Positions 32,106-44,161 of a stretch of DNA of 64,000 nt are shown piece after piece (the stretch's first letter is position 1; the number at the start of each line of letters is the position of its first letter). The stretch is from Hemerocallis citrina. Its lineage: Eukaryota; Streptophyta; Magnoliopsida; Asparagales; Asphodelaceae. The position numbers and the translations under genes were made by a program. The stretch is from assembly GCA_017893485.1 (NCBI GenBank), contig CM030362.1, forward strand, positions 36,959,565 through 37,023,564. Direction: 5' to 3'. The notes beneath the pieces were generated by a model. That model worked only from the letters and a program-made list of their open reading frames with translations, had not been told where the DNA came from and did not search any database.

Positions 32106-35100
32106 TGTCATGCCCCGCTTCCCAAAAATATGGAATACGAGGGCGTGACGAAGCCCAGTGAATGATTTTGACATGATCCATAAGCTGTAGGATCGACTCA
32201 GCATCACAACAAGAATATAACAGATATATATATATACAACCAAATATGCATGAATAATTTATAAAGCAACAGAAAACAATCTGAAATAAAAATAATAATA
32301 TCTCAAATAGTTCTCAAATCTGAATCAAGTTAAAACTCGGGAACATCAGCTCGTTACAAGTTCTTAAGCAGAAAGAATAAATAATTCAAGAAAAATGAAT
32401 ATTCTAAACAAGTCTTTTCTCCACTTGAAGGCTAAAACCTCTGCTCACCAATTCCAGCAGGTAGCTCGTCTCCAAAGTCTGCTTAATAAATATAAAAAAG
32501 AAAAAGTAGAGAAGACGAGAGAAAACGCCCTTAGTGCAAGTTAGGGCCACAAATAGTAAAAACGAGTACAAGTAATGTAGAACCAAAAATTGGAATCAAG
32601 AATGAAATAGGGTTACAACATGTAATGGAGATTCAAGAACTAACTAGTAGGAAGGACAACTCAAGTAGACAGGGTGGATAACAAGTACTAATGGCGAAGC
32701 AAGTGACAAGTTAACATGTAGAGGTATCTAACCTCAAGTGACAGGCATATAATACAAGTGTCTGATATCAAGTCTTAAGTCTAGTGTCAAGTTGTCAAAT
32801 ACAAGTATCAAGTGAGCAAGTATCGAGTTGCAAGTGTCAAGTATTAAATTCAAGTATCAAGTCTCATGTATCATGTAGTCAAGTATCGTGTAAGCATGTA
32901 TCAAGTTCAAGTTTCATGTTCAAGTTTTGTGGTTATTACTATCTAGGTAGCACTTCATGCATCCATTTTTTTACTACATGGTTGTTACAGTCAATGCGAT
33001 TTCGTTTAGGCCTAGTAATGGAGTTTATAGGGCAATGTACTCAGGTATTAAGTATCAAGCAAGCCATGCTCATGAATCAGGTAATCATATAACTAGTTCA
33101 TGTGTCAAGTCATAACAAAACAAGTCATGAATCATATATATACTAGTTCATGGATCAATAATATACTAGTCCATGAATCGATTTATAATATACTAGTTCA
33201 TAAATCAAATAATATACTAGTTCATGAATCGAATAATTATATACTAGTTCATGAAACATGTATCAAGTGGGAAACACGGGCCCGCTTCCGAGTACACTTA
33301 CCTATATTGTCCACTACTATGGTCCTTCCCTTAAACCCCGGCTTGTTACTTTTTATTAAAATTTTATTAAGCAAGCATGCAAGTGTGCGAAACCAGTCAA
33401 GTAATCATAATCATGGACATGGGACAAGTTTGAGATATTTATATAGCGTATTCGAGGGTCAACACGAATAAAAATATCACGAACAGCGAAAATCTAGAAT
33501 CTGGACAGCACGACGTTGCTGTACCAAAAGTGTAATTCCTGTTGCTACGAGAAAGCAAATGTGGATCCGTCAGGAGGTCTAGAAACTAGACTCCTGTTCG
33601 GTTCCAACGCACATAATTAATGTACAAGAAAGTTGTGGTAATAGGTGTCAAAACAGCGAACTACACAGCTAATGTGTTCAGGCGGAATTTGTGTATTTGA
33701 GTTTATATATGTGAAACAGTGTTGAAACATTACAAATAAATTCTGAGAAAAATTAGGGATGTCCAATAGGGTGTCCAGCAACAGTATATAAAATTTCAAG
33801 TCAAACTCTTACTGTTAACATAGTTAAATTAATTTTCAAACTAAGGATGTGCAGCAGTTTTGTGAATCTGCGACTACCGACACAGCTGCAGTAAAACTGC
33901 GATATCTCCTAGACCGTAACTCGGAATTCAAAAATTCCGGAGGCTATCGACATCTAGACATCTAGAGCTACATTTATTGTTCAGGGTTCAGGTTCAGATT
34001 CTGATTTTAAAGGGGTAAAAATAGCATAGCAAGGTCCAGGACAACAACATGTGGGAATGTCTTACGTGTATAGGTTGCATGAAAATTAGTTATTAGGCGT
34101 CTAGGTTAATATGTGAAATAAATACGGGGTAATGGTTATCAAAACAGCAAGTAATATTTATTTCTCAACTTAAATGGGTGCAAGTTCATCACATACAAGA
34201 TATAGCACATATCTACAAATCTAGGGTTCCTTAATTTCATGTGTTCATGTGTCTAGGGAATAAAATGAGTCCAGATAGTTGTAATATAAAATAATGAAAT
34301 TGTTGTGACTCTTAAGATTACGAAATTGATGAAGGTTAATATTTGATCAACAACGACGATTCAAAAAGGAGTCACAACTTCTAACTATTTACAGTATTTT
34401 TAAATGAACGCTTGTACAAGAACAAAAATATATACAAGAGGAATACTTGCCTTGATTGACGACGGATAGATCTGTTAGTTGAAGAAAACGGAATCGAAAA
34501 ACTCCGCGCAAAATCTCCCAAAAGCACGTGTGAAGCACGTGCAAGAATTCAACAGTACGAGGAAAATCCCCTACACCAGATCCGTCCAAAACAGCGAATA
34601 GCGGTCGAGATTTACGGTGCCAAAACACGGGACAGCGAAACGCACCAGTCAGATCGCTCCTACGTAGCGGATCGGGACCGAATAGGGGACAGCAAGTGCG
34701 GATCCGGTGTGGCAAAACACCAACAGCGAATCCGTCCACCTGCTATTCGTCTTCTTCGTTACTTCGGCAATGAGTGGGAGAGCAACGGCGGTGCAATGAC
34801 TGCGACGCGACTCGCGACGACATCTGGGTTCGACTGGAGATCAGTCGATGACGGCGACGACGACGACGGAAGGCGCGGTAAAGACACTCTGTTTCTGGTT
34901 TCGAAAACAGGGGAGTATGAGTCGGAGGAGAATGGCTCGGTTCGGGGTGGTTCGGGAGTGTTGGCAACGATGGTGGTCACGAGGCGAGGAGGACGAGAGG
35001 GTGAGGGGATGGTGCAGTGGTCGGAGTTGGGAAAAGGCGATGTGTTGGATTGGGTTCTGGGCGTGGACGGAGGAAGAAGGGAGCGGAAGACGACGCGAAA

Positions 35101-35500
35101 GGAGCGGGAGGTTGAAGAAGGAGAGCGGCGGTACTGTTGGGGGCTTAAAACAGTAATAGGGTAGGGGTTAGGGTTAGGGTTAGGGTGTTTAGGTTTATAT
35201 AGTGTGGGTTTCGGTTTTGGGTATTAGGGTACCCAATTTGAATGGGATCCAACTGGCGAATTGGTCAAAATGTATTAAAAATGCGGATAAAGAGATAGAT
35301 GAGAAGAAACAGTCCATTCTTCATGAAGAATGACTCAAAGAGCACATACAATTGAATTAGACAAAGGCATCAAAAATTGAGTCGAAAACAAATTAATGAT
35401 TTTATTCGAACGGAAACAAAATATAGGATCACCATTGATAAAAGAGTACAATGGAGCAAAATACAGTATAAAATTACATATACGGAAAATAGGAGTTACA
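32106..35500 (-). repeat. 5' LTR of the long-LTR gypsy element, complete (3,395 bp)
   Basis: It runs from TGTCATGCCCCGC to GGAGTTACA. From the left it holds a CAAGTATCAAGT short-period repeat (32740-32900), the ACTAGTTCATGAATC repeat (33090-33262, about six units), and the promoter end with TATATAAA and TTAGGG repeats. On the minus strand it begins TGTAACTCC and ends GGGGCATGACA. Confidence 0.85.
35163..35202 (-). promoter_or_regulatory. LTR promoter: TATA box followed by TTAGGG-type G tract
   Basis: The minus strand has CTATATAAACC (35192-35202). Seven or so bases downstream comes CACCCTAACCCTAACCCTAACCCC, so the plus (template) strand holds four to five GGG runs spaced by TTA. The repeat is the six-base TTAGGG form, not the seven-base plant telomere repeat. 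Confidence 0.65.
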
Positions 35501-36505
35501 CTACTCTAACGCCGAAGGTATCCTTCTCAAACTCGACTTCCAAAAAGCTTACGATAACGTTAGCTGGAATTTCCTGTTCGAAATTCTTATTAATAGGGGG
35601 TTCGGTCCCAAATGGATTGCTTGGATTAAATCCAGTCTCTTCTCTGGCACTTCTTCCATCATTATCAATGGTTCTGAATGTCACAAATTTAAAATTAAAT
35701 GTGGCCTCCGCCAAGGAGATCCACTTTCATCCCTTCTATTTTTCCTTGTTGCAGATATTTTTAGTAAACTTCTTCGCAATGCATGGAAAGCCCAAGTCAT
35801 TGAAGGCCTAGGTGACTCGTGCCTTTTTCATGGTGTTCTTAACCTGCAATATGCTGATGATACTATCATCGTCGCCAAACCGAATTCTCATACTCTCCGT
35901 AACCTAAAACTTCTGCTATACTATTTTGAATTAGCTTCGGGACTATCGATCAATTTTCAAAAATCTTATGTTCGCTGGCTTGGAGGATCACCCAGTCGCC
36001 AGCATGAGATCTCTAATTTCTTTAACTGTCCTATTGCCTCTTTTCCCATTACGTATTTGGGTATTCCCCTACGATGGGCTAAACTGTATAAAGCTGACTG
36101 GTTGCCCATGGTGGATAAGGTAGAATCCATGCTTAACGTTTGGGCAGGGAAACTCCTCTCTCGTGGTAGTAGATTAATCCTTCTTAACTCGGTCCTCTCC
36201 TCTATCCCCCTTTATATGATGGCGTTCTATTATGTCCCCTCTTGAGTCATCAAGCGGATAGACCAAATCAGAATTAATTTTTTCTGGTCAGGATCCTCCA
36301 CTCTCAAGCCAGGCTCGCACCTTAGCAACTGGAAACTGGTCTGCTCTTTCAAAGCGGCCGGGGGTTTAGGGGTGTTGAACCTCAGACACCAAAATATCGC
36401 GTTATTGGGTAAATGGCTTTGGAGATCTTTAAAAACTGATCACTTACCTTGGATCCAAAGTATCAAGGTTAACTGCTTTTCCAATCGACATCTGCAGGAA
36501 TTCCC
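35501..36505 (+). pseudogene. L1-like LINE reverse transcriptase, 3' part (first segment)
   Basis: The plus strand reads EGILLKLDFQKAYDNVSWNF, then CGLRQGDPLSSLLFFLVADI and the catalytic LQYADDTIIVAKPNSHTLRN (YADD). It continues SFPITYLGIPLRWAKLYKAD and SRLILLNSVLSSIPLYMMAF, the plant L1 RT thumb region. A TGA at 36243 interrupts the frame, and the sequence breaks off at 36505 where a solo LTR is inserted. The upstream half of the RT is missing because the gypsy element abuts at 35500. It is very similar to the LINE at 44162-45163. Confidence 0.88.
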
Positions 36506-39485
36506 TGTAGTACCCCGTATTTTTAAATATAATTTTAAAGGTTTATAAATGAACTCAAATGAATTTTTGGAGAATTGATAAATATTTTCTGAAGATTTAT
36601 CTTTTTACACGTGCAAATATTTTCTTGAGAATTCAAAAGCCAAAATTTCTTCATGGAAAATCATCATTTATTATTTGGGATTTAATTGAATTTTTTTTAG
36701 ATTTTTCGGATATTTATTGGGTCTATTTGCAAATATTAAGAAAAAGAAGGATTTTTTTGCAAAATTGTTATTTTGAAGGGTGGAAGTGCAAAACTATTTT
36801 TCTGGACTTTTCAAACAGTGCCGGCTGGAAATAAGGTGTCTATTTTACTTTTAAATCTCAATTTAATTGGTTTTATTAAGTTTCCAAGTATAGGGATCTA
36901 TTTATGTAAAGTCATATTTTCAAGGGGTTATCTTGCAAATGTGTTTAAAAACCCTAATCTTCAATTCCGGCCCATTTAAAAGAAGTGCAGCCGTCTTTCG
37001 CTGCACAACACAAGGGTTTTATTATTTTTTAGAGATTTAAGAAGAGGATCTTGGATTTCGCAAAAGAAAGGCTTTCTTATCAAGATTTCTTCATTTAAGG
37101 TGAGTGACTTGTTTGTTTTGCTTGTGTATTTTGCATGTGAGTGATTTTGTTGTTTTGTTTTATGTATGTGAGTGGCATAATTTGGTTGTTTGATCTATGA
37201 ATGTTTTAATGGATCTTGGATATTGAAATTTAATTACTAGAAAGCATGTTTAGGGTTTGAATAGAAATATGCACATTATGAATTGGATGGATGGATGAAA
37301 AATTGGATATTGTGAAACCCTAGTTGTTTGTAAATAAAATTGTATGTGGGTAGTCCATCTCTTTTGGATCAATGTTGGATTGATTGGATATGGTAGATTT
37401 TATACATAAACCTAATAAAGATAAGATTTTTATTACTTTGGAGTATTAGTTGAATGAAACTGGATATGGCAATGTTATAAACTGATTATGTGTATGAGTT
37501 ATAATGGTGATTGAAATTGAGGAAATGTTGAGAAGGACTGATGAATTAGGAGATCATGTCTTGAGATTTGGATTTGAGATAAATTGGATTGAGTTTGATG
37601 AATATACCCAAATTGGGGATTTTCCTGAGATTTTGGTATTGATACGATTTGGATCTGAAAACGAAGCAATTTGGATGAGTAATTGATTTTAAGAAACTCT
37701 ATTTTTGACTATATACACAATCCATGTTTTAATCGAAAGAAATCAACAAAATCTCTATTTTTATAAATTCAAGTAGTTTTGATTTAGTTTTATGGACTAT
37801 TATATATCCTACAAGTTGTATTTGATCATATAAGAAATAAGCTTTTCGTAGAAGTCGCTTTCATTAAGTAAAACTACGTATCGGTTGAGATGTGCACAAC
37901 CAAAAGTATGCAGTCTGCAGGTCGACTGAAGACTTTTACAGTCGACTGGTGCCACTTAGAATTATTTTCTCGAAGTTATTGTATTTTCGCTCTGGACAGT
38001 CGACCTAGACCCTTTTACAGTCGACTGCTACACTTAGGATTTATTTTCTTAAATATTATTGAATTTTCTCTCTGGACAGTCGACCGATGGTTTTAATAGT
38101 CGACTTATAACACTTAGATTATTTTTCTTAAAACCATGAAATTCTCTTTCTGGACAGTCGACTTATGCTTGTTATTAGGCGACTGATACTGATGTATCTT
38201 TATATTTTTGAATGTTCTTTCAATTGATTTATTCTCTAAATGATTTAATCTATAACTTACTATTCTATACTTTATCTTCTACTGAACATATGTTTTCAAG
38301 TTGTTTTGACTAAGCAATTCGTATTGAAAGATTGGTTTAGATATTTGAGTATGAGTCTCTAGAAGGTGTGTGTGACCCTAGTATACCGGCAGTTGAAATA
38401 TTTATGTTTGGGCCTATTGAGGCATTTAGTTGATCAGTTGTTTGAGTTAAGTCCGGTAGGGTACACCAACTCCAGGAGATTTGTAAAGTAATTAAATAAC
38501 CTAAAAATGATAAGGACAGGCACTAGTGGTGATATGATGAACGAGAACAGAGGTTATGGACCTCAGTATGGCTTGCGGTGTGAGATAATCTCCGGAATTA
38601 TCCAGGTGTGAGTGAAATAGTCTCCGGAATTACCTGTGGTGTGGGATTGATCTCCGGAATTATCGGGGTCGAGGCGACGCACATGTGGTATTCGTCTGAT
38701 GAGGTGCCATTGCTTGAGGTGTGGGGTATTCTCGAAGATTCCCAGGTGTGAGTGAAATAGTCTTCAGAATTATCTGTGGATAGAGATTGACCTCCGGAAT
38801 TATCGGGGCATGGGCTAATACTCACAGTTTATCTGTATCTCGTAGTAGTCATCGTGTTAGGATTAGTTGCATAGCGGGGGATTAAACCCTACAATGTGGA
38901 GACGTTAAGGGCTTGTACCAGACCTATGTAGAGTGAGATGCATAGACTTCGACAAGTACGCATTAGGGAATCAGCATATAGACTTATGTTTTCTTGACTT
39001 GGTTTTATGCATGTGGTTTCCTGTTTTCTACACTTGACACTTAGTTTAGCTTCACTTAAGGTTTACATGTTTCCTTGCTATGTCATATTTTATGTATTAT
39101 TTATTACATGTTATTTATGAATCCATGCTTTACTTATGTTGTTTGTTTTATGTCACTCACACCTTTATGGCTGACCCCTTTAGTTTTGGGGGTTAGGGTT
39201 ATCTCTAGCCTCATATTTTACAGACGATTTCTTATAGCTCGGATTTGGATGCTTGAGTTCAAGTAATGTAATGACTTATGTAATTGTAAAAAAAAGTATT
39301 GTAAAGAAAAGAGAATTTGTGATATAAGGTGTATTGTATTCCGCTGTGCTATGTAAATAATTATTGTAACGAAAGTTGAAAAATTTTATTGGTGTTAAGT
39401 TATGTTTAATATTACATTGAAGTTGATGCTGGGAATTGTGCCACGTATTTTCTAAGATATCATATTAGAAATTCGAGGCGCTACA
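36506..39485 (+). mobile_element. Solo LTR, 3.0 kb, second copy of the 8451 family
   Basis: It starts TGTAGTACCCCGTATTTTTA and ends AATTCGAGGCGCTACA. Flanks are TTCCC (36501-36505) and TTCCT (39486-39490). It is the reverse-orientation relative of 8451-11448: the GTCGAC array is at 37915-38165 and the CTCCGGAATTA array at 38580-38810. No internal domain or primer site is present. The LINE frame continues on both sides. Confidence 0.85.
37912..38185 (+). repeat. GTCGAC palindrome tandem array, second LTR copy
   Basis: About four units of 75-80 bp, each with CAGTCGACT, TTTTACAGTCGACT and TCTGGACAGTCGAC. It mirrors the array at 9908-10262. Some palindromes have decayed (AGGCGACTGATAC). Confidence 0.75.
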
Positions 39486-40195
39486 TTCCTTCCCAGTATT
39501 CATCGTAACGCCTTCCCGTAAAGCGGCCGCTGCGTTCCAATGCGACATCTTCCATGACTGTTTCGACGGATCCAAGACCAAGTTCTGATCCGATCTCTGG
39601 ATTGGTAACACCAAACTCGCCTCCTCTTTCCCTGCACTCTTCCGCCTGGCCTCCAATCCCCTTGCCACGGTGGCAGATTCTTTCACCATTATTAATTCGC
39701 AAAGGCATTGGGTCATCCCTTTCTCGACCAATCTTCCTTCACACCTTACTTCTGATTTTAACGACCTCCTTTTTTGCCTTAACCATTTCGTTTGGCGCCC
39801 GAAAGAAGATTTTATTTGGCGTTGGAACTTGGCAGGGATCTTCACTGTTAAATCTTTTTATAACTAACTTTCGAGGTATCCACTCCCCTTTTGTTGAATT
39901 CATTTGGAATACCTGTGCCCCTCTGAAGGTTAAAATCCTTACTTGGTTCGCCCTCAACAACAGGCTACTCACTTTCGAAATCCTCAACAAAAGGAATTTG
40001 GCGTGGGGACAGTTGTGCCCCCTTTGCTCTAATAATTTTGAAGACGTGGATCACCTTTTTGTTGGATGCGATTTCATTCGCCCCTTATGGAAAAATAGCT
40101 CTCTAGCCTGGGAATTCCCTTCTATCCCCTCCAAGTTATCCTCGTGCTGGTCTCTTCATCCCACGAATAAAGGATTCAGCAGATCGTGAAATCTA
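39486..40195 (+). pseudogene. LINE zf-RVT region (second segment)
   Basis: The plus strand resumes the LINE directly after the solo LTR. It reads FIWNTCAPLKVKILTWFALN, then NKRNLAWGQLCPLCSNNFED and VDHLFVGCDFIRPLWKNSSL, the zf-RVT zinc-binding domain that closes plant L1 ORF2. At least one frameshift (near 39860) and stops are present. The matching domain of the other LINE is at 43007-44128. Confidence 0.8.
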
Positions 40196-41597
40196 TCGGT
40201 TCAAATTATTATTTGGATCACATGGTTGGAAAGAAATAAGTGGTTATTCAAGCATTGCGCTTCCCCAATATCTCTTATTATTGAAGATTTTTTATTTCTT
40301 TTTAATTTCTGGTCTTCGACATTAAAAACCGAAGCTAGAGATTCTCTTTCCAATCGTAGACTAGACGACTCTTTACTTTGCCCCCGTAACCTTAATGCTT
40401 TATAATTTTCTATGTTTCTATTCATCTAAATCTTTTCTTTGTTGTTGCGATTATTTATAGTCTTTGACTTCATTTCGCAGGGTTGAAGAAGTTACTGGAT
40501 TTTCTCCTTTTGGTTGCTGCTATCAATGTGCGCCTCTTGACTTGCTTGTTTTGTCCCGTGCTTGTAGCCCAGTGGGAGTTTTCTTTCTTCTTTTGGTACC
40601 TCTGATCACAGGTCTTCTCAATGTAATGATTTTGTAGTCCTATCTTGTTTATAAGCAGGATATTATTTTGGTATGGGTTGTTTTTTTCTTCTTCTGTTGT
40701 ACCCCAGGGTGCTCTTGGGTTGGCGTCTCAAGCCTTCCCCTCTCACTGTGATTGATGCTTGTTTGCTCTGGTAGCAAGCTTATATTGTTCACTCTAATGG
40801 AACCTTTTTCTTCTTGTCTTTTGGCTTTCTTGTGTTTGCTTGTCGGCCGATTCATGGCACATTATGCATTGTGGGAGCGGAGGCCTTTTTGGCGCTCGGC
40901 TTCACAGTTGGCTGAGCATAGAGGAACTCGATTCAGTGCACCTTATTTTTGGTTTGTGGTGTCCTATGTTTTTTCCAACCACTTTTTCTGTTATATGGAT
41001 GTCTCCCGTCATATATTTCTACCTCTGCCGTCACGGTGCGTCTTTGCTTGGTTTTGGGCCTTGGTGTTTCATCAGGACTTGTACCTTTTATTGTTGTTTG
41101 GCCATGGTCAGGCGTCTTGTTTCCCTTCCGGCATCGGGAACCTTTGTTCCCTTGCCCCTGTCGACTACCTATGACTGCCCGGTTTCGGTCCTACCTGCTT
41201 TTGCACTCAGTGGGTAGCACTAGTTTCGCGTTACGATCGTCGCTGACTGCCTACCTATTGTATTTCTTAATGGACGGAGCTAGGTTCATGGTGTCATCAG
41301 GGCGTGTCCTTTGATGTTGATGGTCTCTCCATTGCTAGGGGACGAGAGCATCAGAGCGTTCCTTCTCTCGCATCTGGAGACTCCGACTTTTAGCCCGCTT
41401 ACAGTTTTGTTTTGCTAGCTACTGTGTTTTTGTAGCTATTGTCTTGTTTTGCTTTACTTTTGTCTTCCTTCAGTGATTCGCTGTTCATTGTTCTGTATCG
41501 ATTGGCTTTACGTCTTGTAAATCTTTACTGTACTACTTTCGATTTATATTATAGATTGTCTGGCTGGAACCGTAAGACTCTATCCGTTTCATCAAAA
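40196..41597 (+). repeat. LINE 3' UTR and short poly-A end
   Basis: T-rich sequence after the zf-RVT domain, ending GGCTGGAACCGTAAGACTCTATCCGTTTCATCAAAAAAA at 41597. The same end motif marks the minus-strand LINE at 41862. Open frames here are random. Confidence 0.65.
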
Positions 41598-41851
41598 AAA
41601 GTTTTTCGTCTCGGATTCCCGAGAACTTTGGACTTTTGGCCTCGGACCTCGGGAACTCAAAAGTCAAAGCCGGATAGCCGGTACTGACAATAGGATAGTG
41701 TGGTCACTCACGAGGGTGTAGGGTGTATAGTTACGGATTTAGTTCAAAAGTAATCAACTAATGAGAACTGGTCAAAAAGAATTTACTTTCATTTTTTCTC
41801 CCGAATTATGCTACTTCCTAAAATATTCCATGTGTATAAACCCATACAGAA
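41598..41851. other. Spacer between two LINE ends
   Basis: About 250 bases with CTCGGATTCCCGAGAAC/CTCGGACCTCGGGAAC short palindromic text. No gene or known repeat end recognised. Confidence 0.35.
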
Positions 41852-43006
41852 TTTTTTTTTTGATGAACCGGATAGGGTCTTACGACCCCAGCCATCAGAC
41901 AATCAATATATTAATCAATAAAAGTCAAATTTTACAAGCCGTAAAATGAATAACCAATACAAAAAAAACATCAAAGAGAACATAAAAAAACTGTTGAGCG
42001 CGGAAAAAGAAAGCTCTCCGATGCTGCAGCAGATCACTCCTGGCACCGATGCCCCCACTGAGTCGGCTCCCATCAGGAAAGGTGGAAACTTCCCAGAGCA
42101 AGGAAACTCCGAGAGCACAAAACAATCCCCCTCGCAACAGCCAGCCTCAATGCCGCAAGGATCGGCAGAAAAACCCATCATGACCAAGAAAACAAGGAGA
42201 GGAAGGGACCTGAGCTATCTGAGCACATACCCAACCAACAACAAAACGGAGCCTACCAACAGAGAGTAGAATTCCCTGATACAAGCCATCAAGAAAGCTT
42301 GGGAAGTAGAAAGCATGGAACTCAAACAGCTGCACCACTGCATACACATCCCATGCACAATACATTATAACCAGAGTGCAACACTGGAAGAGATACAGAA
42401 ATTCAAACACAAGCACCAGCAACAACAAGAGAATAAAACGCACTGATACCACTCAGATCAGCAGAAAGGCAACGAAGGTGCAACCATTGATAAGGAACAC
42501 AAGATTAAACCACCTTAAAGACGACAAACAGCTGTCACCATACACAGTGATCCATAAACGATCAAACTAAACAACAAACGTTTAACCAAAACGATACACC
42601 AAGCATCAAAAATATTGTCTTACAAAAAGATCAGGAGCCCATATCCTTGAACTAATAACAACATTAGAAGCTAAACAGCCAAGAGAGGACGAAGACAACA
42701 GGTCCAGGCAAAAGAACCCAAGGACAAGATGCTGATGATCGAAGCCAAACCCAGATGCTAAAAACCAAACGACCCCATATAGGGGGGAAGGCCAAAATTC
42801 CGTACATCCAACAACAGTAGGTGCTGAGCCCAGAGCGAGGCATCAGGATGGAGCGAGGGCAAGGCTCAAAAGAAGCCTCCCCATAAGGGAGTAATCAAAC
42901 CTGCAGATTAGAGGGGAGAATAAGAGATGGGGAGAGTAAGGTTAGAAAAAACATAAAAAAGCCTACAGTAGAAAACAGGAGAGGCTAAAATCAGAAGCAA
43001 TAGTAA

Positions 43007-44128
43007 TTATAGAGCATGAAGAGTGCGAAGACAAAGAACAGCATCTTCTAATTTATGGAAAGCTATAGTAGCATTGACTTTGGGTTTCAAATTTGAAGCC
43101 CATAGGTTGAAAAGGTATAAAACCTCATCAATCATAGCTGTAATAGAAGAGCTGCGATGCTGGAACTGTCTGAGGTTCCTCTCCTTCCAAATGATCCAAA
43201 TAATAGTATGGATCGACAACATCCAAGCACTTTGAAACCCATCATTCGCGGGTCTAACGGACCAGCAATCAGCTAACACTGGGGGAAAAAATCCAGTGCC
43301 CCACGCAAGAGAGCAAATCTTCCACAACGGGATAATAATGGGACATTGAACAAAAAGATGATTGATATCTTCGGAGTGCTGGACACAAAGATAACAAAGC
43401 TGTCCCCAGGCTAAATTTCTTTTGTTCAACACTTCGACAGTGAGTAGCTTGTTATTAAAGGCAAGCCAAGAAGTGATTTTAACCTTAAGAGGAGCCCAAG
43501 AATCCCAGAAATATTTTGCTACCGATGATCGAACTCCCCACGAATTAAGGAAACTATAAAAAGATTTGACGGAAAAGGTACCCGCCGAGGACCAACACCA
43601 ACCTATGCCCTCAGAATGGCTCCATTCATAGTTGTTGAGGGACGAAATGAGGTCATTAAAGACCTCAGCTAGAGATAGAGGAAGGTCGATCAAGAAAGGA
43701 ATAAACCAATAACGATTATTGTCTATCAAGGTGAAAGAGTCCGCTACTGATGCCAACGGCAAGGCTGCCAAACGAAAGAGCGAAGGGAAAGCCGTGGCCA
43801 GAGTGGTGTTGCCAATCCATAGATCGGTCCAGAATTTGGCTCTAGATCCGTCATGGCAAGAGCGATAAATACAACACTGAAAAGCAGCTGATGCCCTCCA
43901 GACACCTTTCCAAAAAGGGGAAGCGTGGCGATAAACAGTTACCGGAAACTCCCACCAATTGGAGGAAGTAACTCGATAATTTTTGATACATCGAATCCAA
44001 GGTAAGTGATCAAAATTATGGAATTTCCACAGCCATTTTCCCAACAGAGCAATGTTATGATTGCGATGGTCTAAAACACCAAGTCCCCCTTCTTCTTTGG
44101 AAGAACAAATCACCTTCCACTGGCACAA
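43007..44128 (-). pseudogene. LINE-2 RT C-terminus and zf-RVT domain
   Basis: A 373-residue open frame. It starts in MCQWKVICSSKEEGGLGVLD (the thumb to C-terminal connection, with the GGLGVLDHRNHNIALLGKWL motif) and ends with the zinc-binding zf-RVT (FWDSWAPLKVKITSWLAFNN, KRNLAWGQLCYLCVQHSEDI, NHLFVQCPIIIPLWKICSLA). The preceding RT frame ends at a TAG at 44162, so this is the same ORF2 interrupted by a stop and a short gap. Confidence 0.88.
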
Positions 44129-44161
44129 GTGGGACCCTGGTTTAAAGAGAGACGACCCATT

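Larger units (their letters stand above)
26541..35500 (-). mobile_element. Non-autonomous gypsy-type element with 3.4 kb LTRs
   Basis: Two long direct repeats (26541-29126 and 32106-35500) enclose about 3 kb with no gag or pol. A tRNA-Met primer site beside the right LTR shows a minus-strand element. The left LTR lacks its first roughly 780 bases. The interior is mainly AAT/AAC microsatellite, degenerate A-rich repeats and a 33 bp minisatellite. Long LTR, initiator tRNA-Met primer and a TGTAAC-type sense 5' end suggest a Tekay/Del-like chromovirus derivative of the LARD type. It lies in the LINE that resumes at 35501. Confidence 0.8.

Noticed and set aside
35165..35190. Possible interstitial telomere from chromosome fusion
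   Set aside because: Only three TTAGGG units, present at the same place in both LTRs next to the TATA box, and not the usual plant TTTAGGG heptamer. It is part of the LTR.
40649..41687. Frames of 60-140 codons downstream of LINE-1 zf-RVT
   Set aside because: The region is a T-rich LINE 3' UTR with the expected terminal motif and poly-A. The frames are overlapping and lack motifs.
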